A DNA stretch of 64,000 nucleotides, taken from assembly GCA_028753945.1 (NCBI GenBank), contig JAPNXP010000013.1, positions 3,844,001-3,908,000 on the forward strand, in the 5' to 3' direction. Made by a program: the position numbers and the translations under genes. Each line of letters opens with the position of its first letter. Within the stretch, counting starts at the first letter, position 1. Under the pieces are notes generated by a model. It searched no databases. It saw only the letters and a list, made by a program, of their open reading frames with translations, and was not told the origin of the DNA. Below are positions 41,601 to 45,359 of this stretch, piece after piece. The stretch is from Hexactinellida sp. DTS-2022 (Eukaryota > Porifera > Hexactinellida).

Positions 41601-44600
41601 TTTGAAATGCTAAGTTTTATGACAACCTGACATGATGGAATCTTACACTTTGCCTTGCCGTTGAAATATTGACAGTTTCTCTTCCTGCTTGTTTGGTTGC
41701 GACACTTGGTTATAGAAGAAAATAAACACACACCTTGGATTGAAATTAGAATTTTGGATGCAAAAATAACACACCAATTACTACTGAGGCCTTTACTTCC
41801 ATTGATGGGTTTTACACTGGTCCATTCTTGTGAAGTTAATTTAAAAGAAAATTGTTTAATTTGTGGACCTGAATCACTGATAATTGTCGCCTTTCTTAAA
41901 TGAGTTTGAGAATCAGAACCAAGAACATCGAAATTTTCATCCATATTTTCATAGAAAATTGATGGTTGTTGATAAGGCTCTGAAATAATAGAACTAAATT
42001 GTGAACAGTCTGTGAAATGATCTTCTGAAGCATGTTCTTTGGAGTTTGCACTCATTATTTTCGTTCGTACTGTACAATTAAGGTTTAAAGGAGTTATTAC
42101 TTCACCTGATCTTGTTTCCTCGTATTGACAGAGTATTTGATCATTACTTTCAGCAGACAGAGCAGAAACGATCTCGGTATCAGGTAATTCGTTGTCACCA
42201 CTCGTACTCGTTCTTCCAATAACGAGACTTTTAGATCTGTTACTTTGATGATCGATCTTACTAACTAACAAAACTTTAAATTCATTTCTGTTTTGCTTTA
42301 GATTTACATAAAGGTTGAGTCGAACTTTAAGAGTATTTCGACCATAAATTTCATGTGCGATTTTTCCAAATAACGAATCTGCATTTCGATATCCAGATTG
42401 TTCTAATTCTTGAAGAGTGATATTCAGTTTACAAAGGGTATTTGCAAATTGAGAAACAATGTCCATAACGAGTAAATTTATAAATTAAATAAATATTCAA
42501 AGAATAGATGAGTCGAATGTATATTTCTATAGACGTACATATATAAACCTTCGCATGATTACCTGAATGATGACAATATAATTTTGAGCAAATCATTGCA
42601 ACGAAGATGTAATTACTGGTATTTGGTAATAACAAAGGATAAAAGAACGTAATACAAACACTTATGAATTAAAACATTAATAATTCAAAAGAAATCAGAA
42701 CAAGTAATTTAATACAAAGTGACCATAACTAAAATATGCGAAATTCAAATGTGTAGTGACATGCTGTCAACGCACTGAAAATTTTGATCTCTTTTTGTGC
42801 GACCAGTGCCTAGAATGGAAGCACACAAGCTGTGAAAAAATAAAAAGCATTTCGAAAGCACCAAAAGATTTCATCTGCATATCTTTCTGTATTTCCCCAA
42901 ATTTGTTAGGAATTCGCGTAGTTAATGAAATACTGGTATTTAGTAATTACTAATTAGTAATGCGATTTGTAACACAGGCTGATACAAACTGATACCATCT
43001 AATACAGACAGTGACAAGCTAATACAGACTAATGTAGCTTGATATAAGCTGATACAAACTTTTAAAGACTATTACAAGCTGATACAGGCTGGTACAGGTT
43101 GATACAATGTGATACAGGTTGATACAAGGTGATACAGACTGATACAACGTGGTACAGGTTGATACATGGTGATACAGACTGATACAAGGTGGTACAGACT
43201 GATACAACGTGATACAGACTGATACAAGGTGATACATGGTGATACAGACTGATACAGGTGATACAGGTTGATTACGGGTTGATACAACATGATACAGGCT
43301 TATAAATGTGAATGTAGAATGTGAATGTCGAATGTCGAATGTCGAATGTCGAATATCGAAACAACTTTACACATCTCAATCAACCCCATATTTTTTCAGA
43401 ATAACCAAATTTCAACTAAAATTTTGACCCAATTAACCGAAAATATATTGTAGTATTAGCTTTTATTCTAATGATTCTGTTCCTTGTAAAGTGATCCCAT
43501 TAAGCGGTTGACCCCATTATGCGGAGATTACTGTATTAATGTATACGTATTATTCTGTATCTCTTCTTAATTTGTTAATTAATTATAATTAATTACATCA
43601 GTATATTAATATTGATTAAGCTATCCTCTCTTTCAGACAAAGCGCACTGTTAATAAGCTCCAGGACTTCCAGTCAGACCCTATCCTGTCCCAGTACCTGC
43701 GTACCCCTCAGGTGCTGGACTGTGTTGAGAGTATAGTGGGAGAAAACATTGCTGCTATGCACTCAATGCTGATAAACAAGCCTCCTGACCCAGGTAGCAA
43801 ATCATCCAGACACCCGCTGCACCAGGACCTGCACTACTTCTCTTTCAGACCAGCCAATAAGATAGTGGCTAGCTGGACAGCTATGCAATGGGTAACTCAA
43901 TCTTTCTTATTTCCACTTATCATGCATTATATCGTCTTGACAACCATTTAATGGTACAGTACCTAGAATAGTAATCATCAACTACTAGATATGTGTTGTT
44001 TCATATTTTGTATGCACCACTATTTTCGGGAGAGGAAATTCATCGATTTCTTACGCAGGACAGGACATTCCTATGTCCCCAGAGGATCGCTTGTTCGCCT
44101 ACTCCTCGACCCATACCCTAGATAGCGGCCAAAATTTTCGTCACAAATATTAATCTACTAATAGCTAATAACTTACAATTATTAGCATTATTGTTATTAT
44201 TATTATTTAATTTTATCAGCGTATCCCGCCTGTCGTGCAAATATTCTTGTATGTTAGGCTATTGATATCTGGCCGTAGGAGGGCTGCGGCTATGGTCATA
44301 CCGCTTTCATGAGCTTTCTAAGACCTTCGACATATTGTGTTGTTGTTGTTAGTACGGTAAGGCTTTAGAAGCAAAGAAATATCCAGGAGCGCGAGATGCT
44401 CGTGTGGGAGTATGATTTTTGAAAAGAAATTAATTATGAGCGCAACCATCTGAAGTTTTCTCCTATATTTAACATTAATTTGTGATTTAGGCGGATTAAA
44501 TTGGATCAGACGAGGATTAGGAGCGTATTTACAATTGCTGTATAATACATTGTTTATAAGTGATCCCTAGCAACATTATCAATTATATGAGTAACATTTA

Positions 44601-45359
44601 TTACTGTGCCAGATAGTATGTAGTGGTCCAATTCTAAATTAACTTCCTTTATATTAATTGTTCAGATAATTTTTACATTTGAATGTAATTGAGTCTTATC
44701 CCGTTCCTAGATTCACAGAGGTAATGGCTGCCTAGTTGTTGTGCCCGGTAGCCACACAGACAACCACCTTTACCCTCACGACTACCCCAACTGGTCCGGG
44801 GGGGTTAACAAGATGTACTACGGCATACCCGATAAGGAAGTAGAGAAGTTCTACGGCAAGCTGGTGCATCTGGAGATGGACACGGGAGACACTGTACTGT
44901 TCCATCCTCTCCTCATACACGGATCTGGCACCAACAAGTCCACTGGCTTCAGGAAGGTAGGGCCGGTTTCTTGCACCAAATATTCAATTAACAAATTTTC
45001 ACTTCTTATCTCTTCACAAATTTGAAATACCACACACCAAATAGTAGTATGCGATATTGAGATTCGAAAGCTATTAAACTTTGAAGATGTTATTACATTA
45101 GCACACCTGTGTTTATCCATTTTATTTTCTCCCACCTCCCATAATTTATATATATGTATATACTTTCTAGGCTATCAGTGGTCACTTTGCTAACACAGAC
45201 TGCTACCACATCAGAGTGGAGGGAACCACTCAGCAGATGCTGGAGGACGAGATCAAGAATATTGCCACCAAGAAAATGGGTACTCAAATTGAGATATATC
45301 TAGCTGATGTCTGGAGGATGAAGAAGTTGTTGGTTAGAGGGAATGAAGGATCTATATGA
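8313..45359 (+). CDS. PHYH: Phytanoyl-CoA 2-hydroxylase (peroxisomal), four coding exons
   Basis: Joined exons 8313-8621, 43637-43891, 44711-44956 and 45171-45359 encode 332 residues (human PHYH has 338). The enzyme uses Fe(II), O2 and 2-oxoglutarate to hydroxylate phytanoyl-CoA at C2, the first step of peroxisomal alpha-oxidation of 3-methyl branched fatty acids. Iron ligands are visible as His165 and Asp167 in [10 protein letters not shown] and His258 in LLIHGSG; Arg269 in GFRKAIS fits the 2-oxoglutarate-binding Arg. [31 protein letters not shown] and GDTVLFHPL match vertebrate PHYH closely. An in-frame TAG at 8277 precedes the chosen ATG. Near the N terminus RRLQLVSHE recalls the PTS2 peroxisomal signal but fits it imperfectly; the C terminus NEGSI is not a PTS1. 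All introns are phase 0. No frameshift or missing key residue, so it should be functional. Confidence 0.95.
8694..8771. repeat. Short degenerate tandem repeat in intron 1
   Basis: About five copies of a 15-17-bp unit built on GGACATTTCGTAT. The rest of 8622-8934 shows only AT-rich sequence with no recognisable element. Confidence 0.5.
8935..9508 (+). pseudogene. MULE transposase relic, N-terminal FLYWCH half
   Basis: A FLYWCH-like zinc finger is legible: [14 protein letters not shown], an in-frame TAA at 9128, then [14 protein letters not shown] with Cys-Cys spacing and HAPD as the His part (about 9080-9250). It continues as [12 protein letters not shown] and [16 protein letters not shown], the usual MULE linker, after two small frame changes. 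Reading stops at about 9505 where the palindromic array begins. The expected next MULE segment appears 14.2 kb away at 23664-23843 on the same strand, so this is one gene split by a later insertion. Confidence 0.7.
9506..10436 (+). repeat. Array of about 11 palindromic ~35-bp repeats with short spacers
   Basis: Each unit contains a near-palindrome beginning ACTGTGCCGACTATACTA and ending TAGTATAGTGGCCCAGT, with arms of 17-18 bp. Period is about 62-75 bp. Spacers are few recurring types: TCTAATCTTACTGCCTTTA, ATTGGAATCACTGCCTTTA, ATTGGTCTTACTG, and at the right end TCTAATCTTAGTGCTTTGG, with variable ATT runs. The second unit is broken by a hAT MITE. The array sits at the left edge of the 14.2-kb block, where the first hairpin unit begins. 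Confidence 0.9.
9582..9766 (+). mobile_element. hAT MITE, TTTCATCCAGGC family, copy 4, inside the palindrome array
   Basis: 185 bp from CAGGCTTTCATCCAGGC to CGCCTGGATGAAACCCTG with the perfect 8-bp duplication GTGCCGAC (9574-9581 and 9767-9774). The target octamer is part of the array palindrome, so insertion postdates the array. Confidence 0.95.
10437..13672 (+). repeat. Hairpin unit 1 of the left block (with a 2,043-bp insert)
   Basis: Starts with TCCGTAGCCTCTCTACTG and GGTTACAGATGTGCACC, a head variant shared with units at 51.5, 54.0, 57.7, 60.9 and 62.1 kb. It is interrupted by the TTAA element 11184-13226. It then continues with CACCTTGAGGTGATGATGAC and ends in the terminal hairpin 13558-13672. 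The part 10498-11180 is about 99% identical by eye to 57751-58438. A 77-codon frame at 10498-10731 is kept in several copies. Confidence 0.85.
11184..13226 (+). mobile_element. 2,043-bp TTAA-flanked non-autonomous element, copy 1
   Basis: TTAA lies on both sides (11180-11183 and 13227-13230). Left end GGGTAATCTGTATTGATATT and right end, read inward, GGGTGCTCTGTACTGATATT are imperfect inverted repeats of about 20 bp. No frame of useful length is seen. TTAA targets suggest a piggyBac-like mobiliser, although piggyBac ends usually begin CCY. The same element, equal in length, lies reversed at 58442-60484. Confidence 0.8.
13673..14879 (+). repeat. Hairpin unit 2, left block
   Basis: Head of the CTCTCCACAGAACAGAG type, body, and terminal hairpin 14765-14879. 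The frame homologous to the 77-codon frame of unit 1 is interrupted by a stop here. Confidence 0.85.
14880..16312 (+). repeat. Hairpin unit 3, left block
   Basis: Head of the second type, TCCGTAGACGGTGCCCTGG and AACTTGGCATGTAG, then TCTGATGGG..AAGAAAA and GGGGGTTGAAAT. Terminal hairpin 16198-16312, whose right arm ends TTTTAGA instead of TTTTGGA. Confidence 0.85.
16313..17853 (+). repeat. Hairpin unit 4, left block, beginning with two palindromes
   Basis: Immediately after the previous hairpin come two ACTGTGCCGAC palindromes (16318-16435), then an ATT/T run, then the GACGGTGCCCTGG head. Terminal hairpin 17739-17853. This unit shows the order palindromes, head, body, hairpin within the tandem array. 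Confidence 0.85.
16318..16435 (+). repeat. Two palindromic ~35-bp repeats at the start of unit 4
   Basis: Two copies, with spacers ATTGGAATCACTGCCTTTA and ATTAGAATCACTGCCTTTA, as in the 9.5-10.4 kb array. Confidence 0.9.
17854..19305 (+). repeat. Hairpin unit 5, left block
   Basis: GACGGTGCCCTGG head preceded by a long ATT run, full body, terminal hairpin 19193-19305 in which the stem has lost the CC of GCAGCCTGTGCC on the left and the matching bases on the right, a compensated change. Confidence 0.85.
19306..20502 (+). repeat. Hairpin unit 6, left block (hybrid head)
   Basis: Begins with the GACGGTGCCCTGG head but switches after about 19490 to the body that carries GATAGAGAATTAAATTCTACACC, normally linked to the other head type. 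Terminal hairpin 20390-20502, ending TTTTGTTTT. Confidence 0.8.
20503..21334 (+). repeat. Hairpin unit 7, left block (short form)
   Basis: GACGGTGCCCTGG head. It lacks the usual ~600-bp middle and has instead the tail CTACCGTTCCTTGTGACTCG, as in units 9 and at 52.9 and 53.7 kb. Terminal hairpin 21220-21334. Confidence 0.85.
21335..22813 (+). repeat. Hairpin unit 8, left block
   Basis: GACGGTGCCCTGG head. A ~65-bp stretch (TTGTTAAATCCTACTCTAG) is tandemly duplicated near 21730-21830. Full body, terminal hairpin 22699-22813. Confidence 0.85.
22814..23663 (+). repeat. Hairpin unit 9, last of the left block (short form)
   Basis: Short form with the CTACCGTTCCTTGTGACTCG tail and terminal hairpin 23549-23663. 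Directly after it MULE coding sequence resumes, so this hairpin is the right end of the whole 14.2-kb insertion. Confidence 0.85.
23664..23843 (+). pseudogene. MULE transposase relic, central part (continuation of 8935-9508)
   Basis: Reads YESG close to the junction, then [19 protein letters not shown] with STFKVVPE, and after a frame change [10 protein letters not shown] and PCVYA. This is the MULE catalytic start (W-x-x-D-x-T-F) and fits directly after EPFLL at 9505. Beyond 23843 the homology is lost. Confidence 0.7.
23844..24189. other. Unassigned AT-rich stretch
   Basis: Contains a short direct repeat of ACGTCTACAA-CCAAA at 23855-23885. Otherwise no gene or repeat is recognised. Confidence 0.3.
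24190..25427 (-). pseudogene. Second FLYWCH-MULE transposase, decayed
   Basis: On the minus strand from 25427: a FLYWCH-like segment ([16 protein letters not shown]), linker [13 protein letters not shown], then the MULE core with [11 protein letters not shown] (first Asp), [23 protein letters not shown] (second Asp) and [12 protein letters not shown], then a C-terminal region to 24190. The blocks lie in different frames with changes near 25095, 24845 and 24590. Its N-terminal type differs from the MULE at 8935. Start is taken at the ATG adjoining the palindrome, but the true 5' end may be disrupted by it. Confidence 0.8.
25425..25662. repeat. 238-bp near-perfect palindrome (fold-back)
   Basis: Two 102-bp arms (25425-25526 and 25561-25662) with only two mismatches by eye surround a 34-bp loop. 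Arms start CATGTAAACTATGCTAG. It abuts the MULE N terminus. No target duplication is visible (flanks TCTGACGA and AAATAGAT). Confidence 0.9.
25663..25939. other. Unassigned AT-rich stretch
   Basis: No gene or known element recognised. Confidence 0.3.
25940..26128. mobile_element. hAT-type MITE
   Basis: 189 bp with ends CAGGGTTTTTTTTAAGG and GGCCTTAAAAACCCTG; flanking octamers GCCTTGAT and GCCTTAAT match at 7 of 8. The inside repeats CGTGGTGTAACTCAAC-like words and GC-rich patches with GGCCGCGGCC. Confidence 0.8.
26137..26530. other. Unassigned DNA with a dispersed repeat
   Basis: 26222-26290 resembles 3219-3290 (AATCAATGG, CCATGGT, GGCCTTAT, GGTCACGG). Around 26300-26530 the word GATTTTGCAAAATCA and variants recur as short inverted repeats. 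Confidence 0.35.
26846..27504. mobile_element. hAT-type MITE with (TAATCG)n interior, itself interrupted
   Basis: Ends CAGGGTTGGGGCCGATTAC and its perfect reverse complement; 8-bp duplication CTCACTAT (26838-26845 and 27505-27512). The left end is split after CAGGGT by the 165-bp element at 26852-27016. Interior arrays of GTAATCGTAATC and TAATCATAATCA look like subterminal repeats. Net length is about 486 bp. Confidence 0.85.
26852..27016. mobile_element. 165-bp GC-rich hAT-like MITE nested in another MITE
   Basis: Inverted ends CATAGGCGTCGGA and TCCGACGCCTATG, flanked by the 8-bp duplication ATCAGGGT (26844-26851 and 27017-27024), whose last six bases are the terminus of the host MITE. Very G+C rich, with GGGTGGCCGG repeats. 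Confidence 0.9.
27638..29227. mobile_element. TTAA-type element in the hairpin loop of the old unit
   Basis: Left TTAA then GGTTAAATTACCCC; right GTAATTTACCC then TTAG, giving inverted ends of 11 bp with one mismatch and a nearly preserved TTAA target. It holds the hAT element 27922-28775. No transposase seen. Confidence 0.6.
27922..28775 (-). mobile_element. hAT element with a decayed BED zinc finger
   Basis: 854 bp, ends TAGGGCTGTACCGGAT and ATCCGGTACAGCTCTA, perfect 8-bp duplication GTTGGTAG (27914-27921 and 28776-28783). On the minus strand around 28260-28400, fragments in three frames read [16 protein letters not shown] and [18 protein letters not shown], the W/C-C/H-H pattern of a BED finger typical of hAT transposases. 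No catalytic domain remains. Confidence 0.8.
29296..29748. other. Unassigned AT-rich stretch
   Basis: No gene recognised. A short GTTTGTTTGT run lies just left of the following MITE. Confidence 0.3.
29757..29918. mobile_element. GC-rich hAT-type MITE
   Basis: 162 bp, ends CAGAGGCGTGCTGG and CCAGCACGCCCCTG, perfect 8-bp duplication ATGGGGCC (29749-29756 and 29919-29926). A strong local rise in G+C. Frames read through it are not considered genes. Confidence 0.9.
29930..30254. repeat. Diverged direct duplication
   Basis: A ~60-bp segment with TAGGTAAACAAGTATGCTG and ACACGAATTTCGC at about 30005 recurs at about 30146. It could belong to the damaged left part of the Transib relic, but nothing proves this. 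Confidence 0.4.
30263..30476 (-). mobile_element. hAT MITE, TTTCATCCAGGC family, copy 5
   Basis: 214 bp from CAGGGTATTATCCAGGCG to CCTGGATGAAAGCCTG with the perfect 8-bp duplication AGCAGATC (30255-30262 and 30477-30484). Longer than the other copies. It lies immediately before the readable part of the Transib relic. Confidence 0.9.
30485..31955 (+). pseudogene. Transib-type (RAG1-like superfamily) transposase relic with a C-terminal zinc knuckle
   Basis: The + strand encodes, in order: [18 protein letters not shown] (likely first catalytic Asp, codon near 30654), [18 protein letters not shown] and [59 protein letters not shown], and the block [18 protein letters not shown] with the likely catalytic Glu, then KYRETLALR and [14 protein letters not shown]. 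This order is diagnostic of Transib transposases and of the related RAG1 core as I know them. It ends with a [15 protein letters not shown] knuckle (C-x2-C-x4-H-x5-C) and TAG at 31953. Blocks lie in several frames, and the N terminus and inverted ends were not found. It is inactive, and the hAT MITE may separate it from its left part. Confidence 0.75.
31956..32688. other. Unassigned DNA
   Basis: A 74-codon + frame at 32115-32339 resembles nothing I know. Around 32500-32530 is CCCGCTACGCTTGCTCG next to TCGCTTCGCGACG, a motif that looks like the edge of an unidentified repeat, followed by an ACACAC run. Confidence 0.3.
32697..32880. mobile_element. hAT MITE, CAGGGAATTATCC family, copy 1
   Basis: 184 bp from CAGGGAATTATCCAGGAG to CTGTATAATACACTG, perfect 8-bp duplication CTTGGGGC (32689-32696 and 32881-32888). 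A second copy lies in PHYH intron 2. Confidence 0.85.
32889..33970. other. Unassigned DNA with a possible MITE edge
   Basis: CAGGGACGTCGCCAGG at about 33027 looks like a hAT left end, but no matching right end with a duplicated octamer was found. A 102-codon frame at 33443-33751 has no recognisable product. Confidence 0.3.
33979..34801. mobile_element. hAT-like element with (ATACGTTCAT)n subterminal arrays
   Basis: 823 bp, ends CATAGTTGCATTATACG and CGTATAATGCATCTATG, perfect 8-bp duplication GTATTACT (33971-33978 and 34802-34809). Many copies of CATACGTTCAT and TATACGTT lie inside both ends. A central 60-codon frame (34295-34477) is not recognisable. CATAG ends resemble those of the 26852 MITE. 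Confidence 0.85.
34910..35452. other. Repeat fragments
   Basis: 34925-35015 has clustered CCGGATCC words. A possible hAT left end CAGTGGCGTATCCAGG lies near 35018. 35120-35230 is a copy of the dispersed repeat also at 7427 and 47465. No gene. Confidence 0.35.
35461..35873. mobile_element. hAT-type MITE with ATATTCGTTCG subterminal repeats
   Basis: 413 bp with 18-bp perfect inverted ends TAGGGCTGAAACGAATAT and an 8-bp duplication ATAATATA (35453-35460 and 35874-35881). Clusters of CGAATATTCGTTCG lie inside both ends. Confidence 0.9.
35882..36459. other. Unassigned DNA with one pogo-like terminus
   Basis: 36375-36442 repeats GTAGCGAAGTGTCC and ends CGGAGGTTGACTGTA, a typical right end of a TA-target element, but no left partner was found. 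The rest is AT-rich without recognisable content. Confidence 0.35.
36769..37376 (+). repeat. 10-bp tandem array, left end of the 7.1-kb element
   Basis: About 60 copies of a 10-bp unit on the pattern NNTGTATCAN, with variants such as CCTTGTATCA and GTCTGTATCA alternating in a loose 20-bp period. All three frames stay open because the unit contains no stop. Confidence 0.95.
37461..38376 (-). pseudogene. Ulp1-like (C48) cysteine protease and PHD finger of the 7.1-kb element
   Basis: Minus strand. 38203-37880 has [14 protein letters not shown] and [12 protein letters not shown] (catalytic His) followed by VLLMDSLY (Asp). 37846-37619 has [18 protein letters not shown] (Gln and catalytic Cys) and LRKHIESCL. 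37691-37461 has the PHD-like [23 protein letters not shown] and FICLSC. The His-Asp-Gln-Cys set is that of SUMO-protease-like enzymes. Ulp1-like domains are known in some MULEs and in Zisupton-type transposons. The parts are in different frames, so this copy is not intact. Confidence 0.75.
38579..39469 (-). pseudogene. C-terminal transposase segments of the 7.1-kb element
   Basis: Minus strand. 39469-39221 has [20 protein letters not shown], fitting the second acidic motif of a MULE-like core (D-x-S-W-A-L). 39005-38820 continues ([16 protein letters not shown]). 38773-38579 has [18 protein letters not shown] and [11 protein letters not shown] short TA run (38780-38803) interrupts coding sequence. 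Pieces are in several frames. Confidence 0.6.
39878..40238. mobile_element. Harbinger-like MITE nested in the 7.1-kb element
   Basis: 361 bp with perfect 33-bp inverted ends starting GGCCATATAAAATAAATAAC, flanked by TAA on both sides (39875-39877 and 40239-40241). A 3-bp TWA target and G-rich ends fit PIF/Harbinger. No coding capacity. Confidence 0.75.
40242..40880. other. Unassigned part of the 7.1-kb element
   Basis: A 72-codon + frame at 40399-40617, opposite to the transposase, resembles nothing I know. No other feature seen. Confidence 0.3.
40883..41209 (-). pseudogene. DDE-core start of the 7.1-kb element transposase
   Basis: Minus strand. [16 protein letters not shown] with [10 protein letters not shown] and [12 protein letters not shown]. 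The I-D-A-T-G motif followed by a Y-Y-A segment is the first strand and first Asp of a MULE-like RNase H fold. It joins the second acidic motif around 39400 after the nested MITE and unassigned sequence. Confidence 0.6.
41284..42466 (-). pseudogene. N-terminal region of the 7.1-kb element transposase
   Basis: A 324-codon minus-strand frame from 42466 starts [15 protein letters not shown]. Its second half has [19 protein letters not shown], a Cys-rich segment of the kind that binds zinc before MULE-like cores, then NLSGEK. After one in-frame stop the same frame continues [16 protein letters not shown] and [18 protein letters not shown] to about 41284. It is the longest open frame in the window apart from spliced PHYH. 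Confidence 0.6.
42756..42893 (+). pseudogene. Second PHD-finger copy in the right inverted end
   Basis: Plus strand. [19 protein letters not shown] with [14 protein letters not shown] and KDFICIS, nearly identical to the minus-strand copy at 37461-37600. The inverted ends of the element therefore extend into coding sequence. Confidence 0.8.
42975..43300 (-). repeat. 10-bp tandem array, right end of the 7.1-kb element
   Basis: About 32 copies of the same 10-bp unit as at 36769-37376, in reverse orientation (TGATACAGRN), shorter than the left array by about 280 bp. Confidence 0.95.
43637..43891 (+). CDS. PHYH: PHYH exon 2 (residues 104-188)
   Basis: Follows a pyrimidine-rich acceptor ending CTTTCAG; donor GTAACT at 43892. 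It encodes the HxD iron-binding motif. It begins 101 bases after the right end of the 7.1-kb transposon in intron 1. Confidence 0.95.
44372..44552. mobile_element. hAT MITE, CAGGGAATTATCC family, copy 2, in PHYH intron 2
   Basis: 181 bp from CAAAGAAATATCCAGGAG to CTGTATAATACATTG; flanking octamers TTTAGAAG and TTTATAAG match at 7 of 8. More diverged at its ends than copy 1. Confidence 0.8.
44597..44652 (+). repeat. Single decayed palindrome unit in PHYH intron 2
   Basis: TTACTGTGCC, GTAGTGGTCCA, TTCTAA and TTCCTTTAT follow in the same order as in the 9.5-kb array unit, with the central palindrome eroded. Confidence 0.5.
44711..44956 (+). CDS. PHYH: PHYH exon 3 (residues 189-270)
   Basis: Acceptor TTCCTAG, donor GTAGGG. 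It carries the distal iron ligand His258 in LLIHGSG and the 2-oxoglutarate Arg269. Confidence 0.95.
45171..45359 (+). CDS. PHYH: PHYH exon 4 (residues 271-332 and stop)
   Basis: Acceptor TTTCTAG, then [14 protein letters not shown], ending [14 protein letters not shown] and TGA at 45357-45359. No clear AATAAA is seen close downstream, so the polyadenylation site is not placed. Confidence 0.95.
   Translation, partial: AISGHFANTDCYHIRVEGTTQQMLEDEIKNIATKKMGTQIEIYLADVWRMKKLLVRGNEGSI

Larger units (their letters stand above)
36460..43535 (-). mobile_element. 7.1-kb DNA transposon with long inverted ends, MULE-like transposase, Ulp1-like protease and PHD finger
   Basis: The two ends are inverted copies of each other: about 36460-37611 and 42753-43535. 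Each holds, from outside in, a terminal part (TACTGTCAACTCCGG on the left, TACAGTAATCTCCGC on the right when read inward), an ATTCGAC run, GATGTGTRAAGTTG, a 10-bp repeat array and a PHD-finger coding segment. Between them the minus strand encodes a Cys-rich N-terminal domain, a DDE-like core, a C-terminal transposase segment and a Ulp1-like protease. Flanks TTAATTAAA and TTAATGTAT suggest a decayed ~9-bp duplication, as expected of MULEs, but this is weak. Coding parts are broken. It lies wholly in PHYH intron 1, opposite in strand. Confidence 0.75.

Noticed and set aside
36460-43535. Polinton (virus-like element) because of the Ulp1-like cysteine protease
   Set aside because: No DNA polymerase B, packaging ATPase or capsid frame is seen, and the core looks like a MULE-type transposase rather than a retroviral-type integrase.
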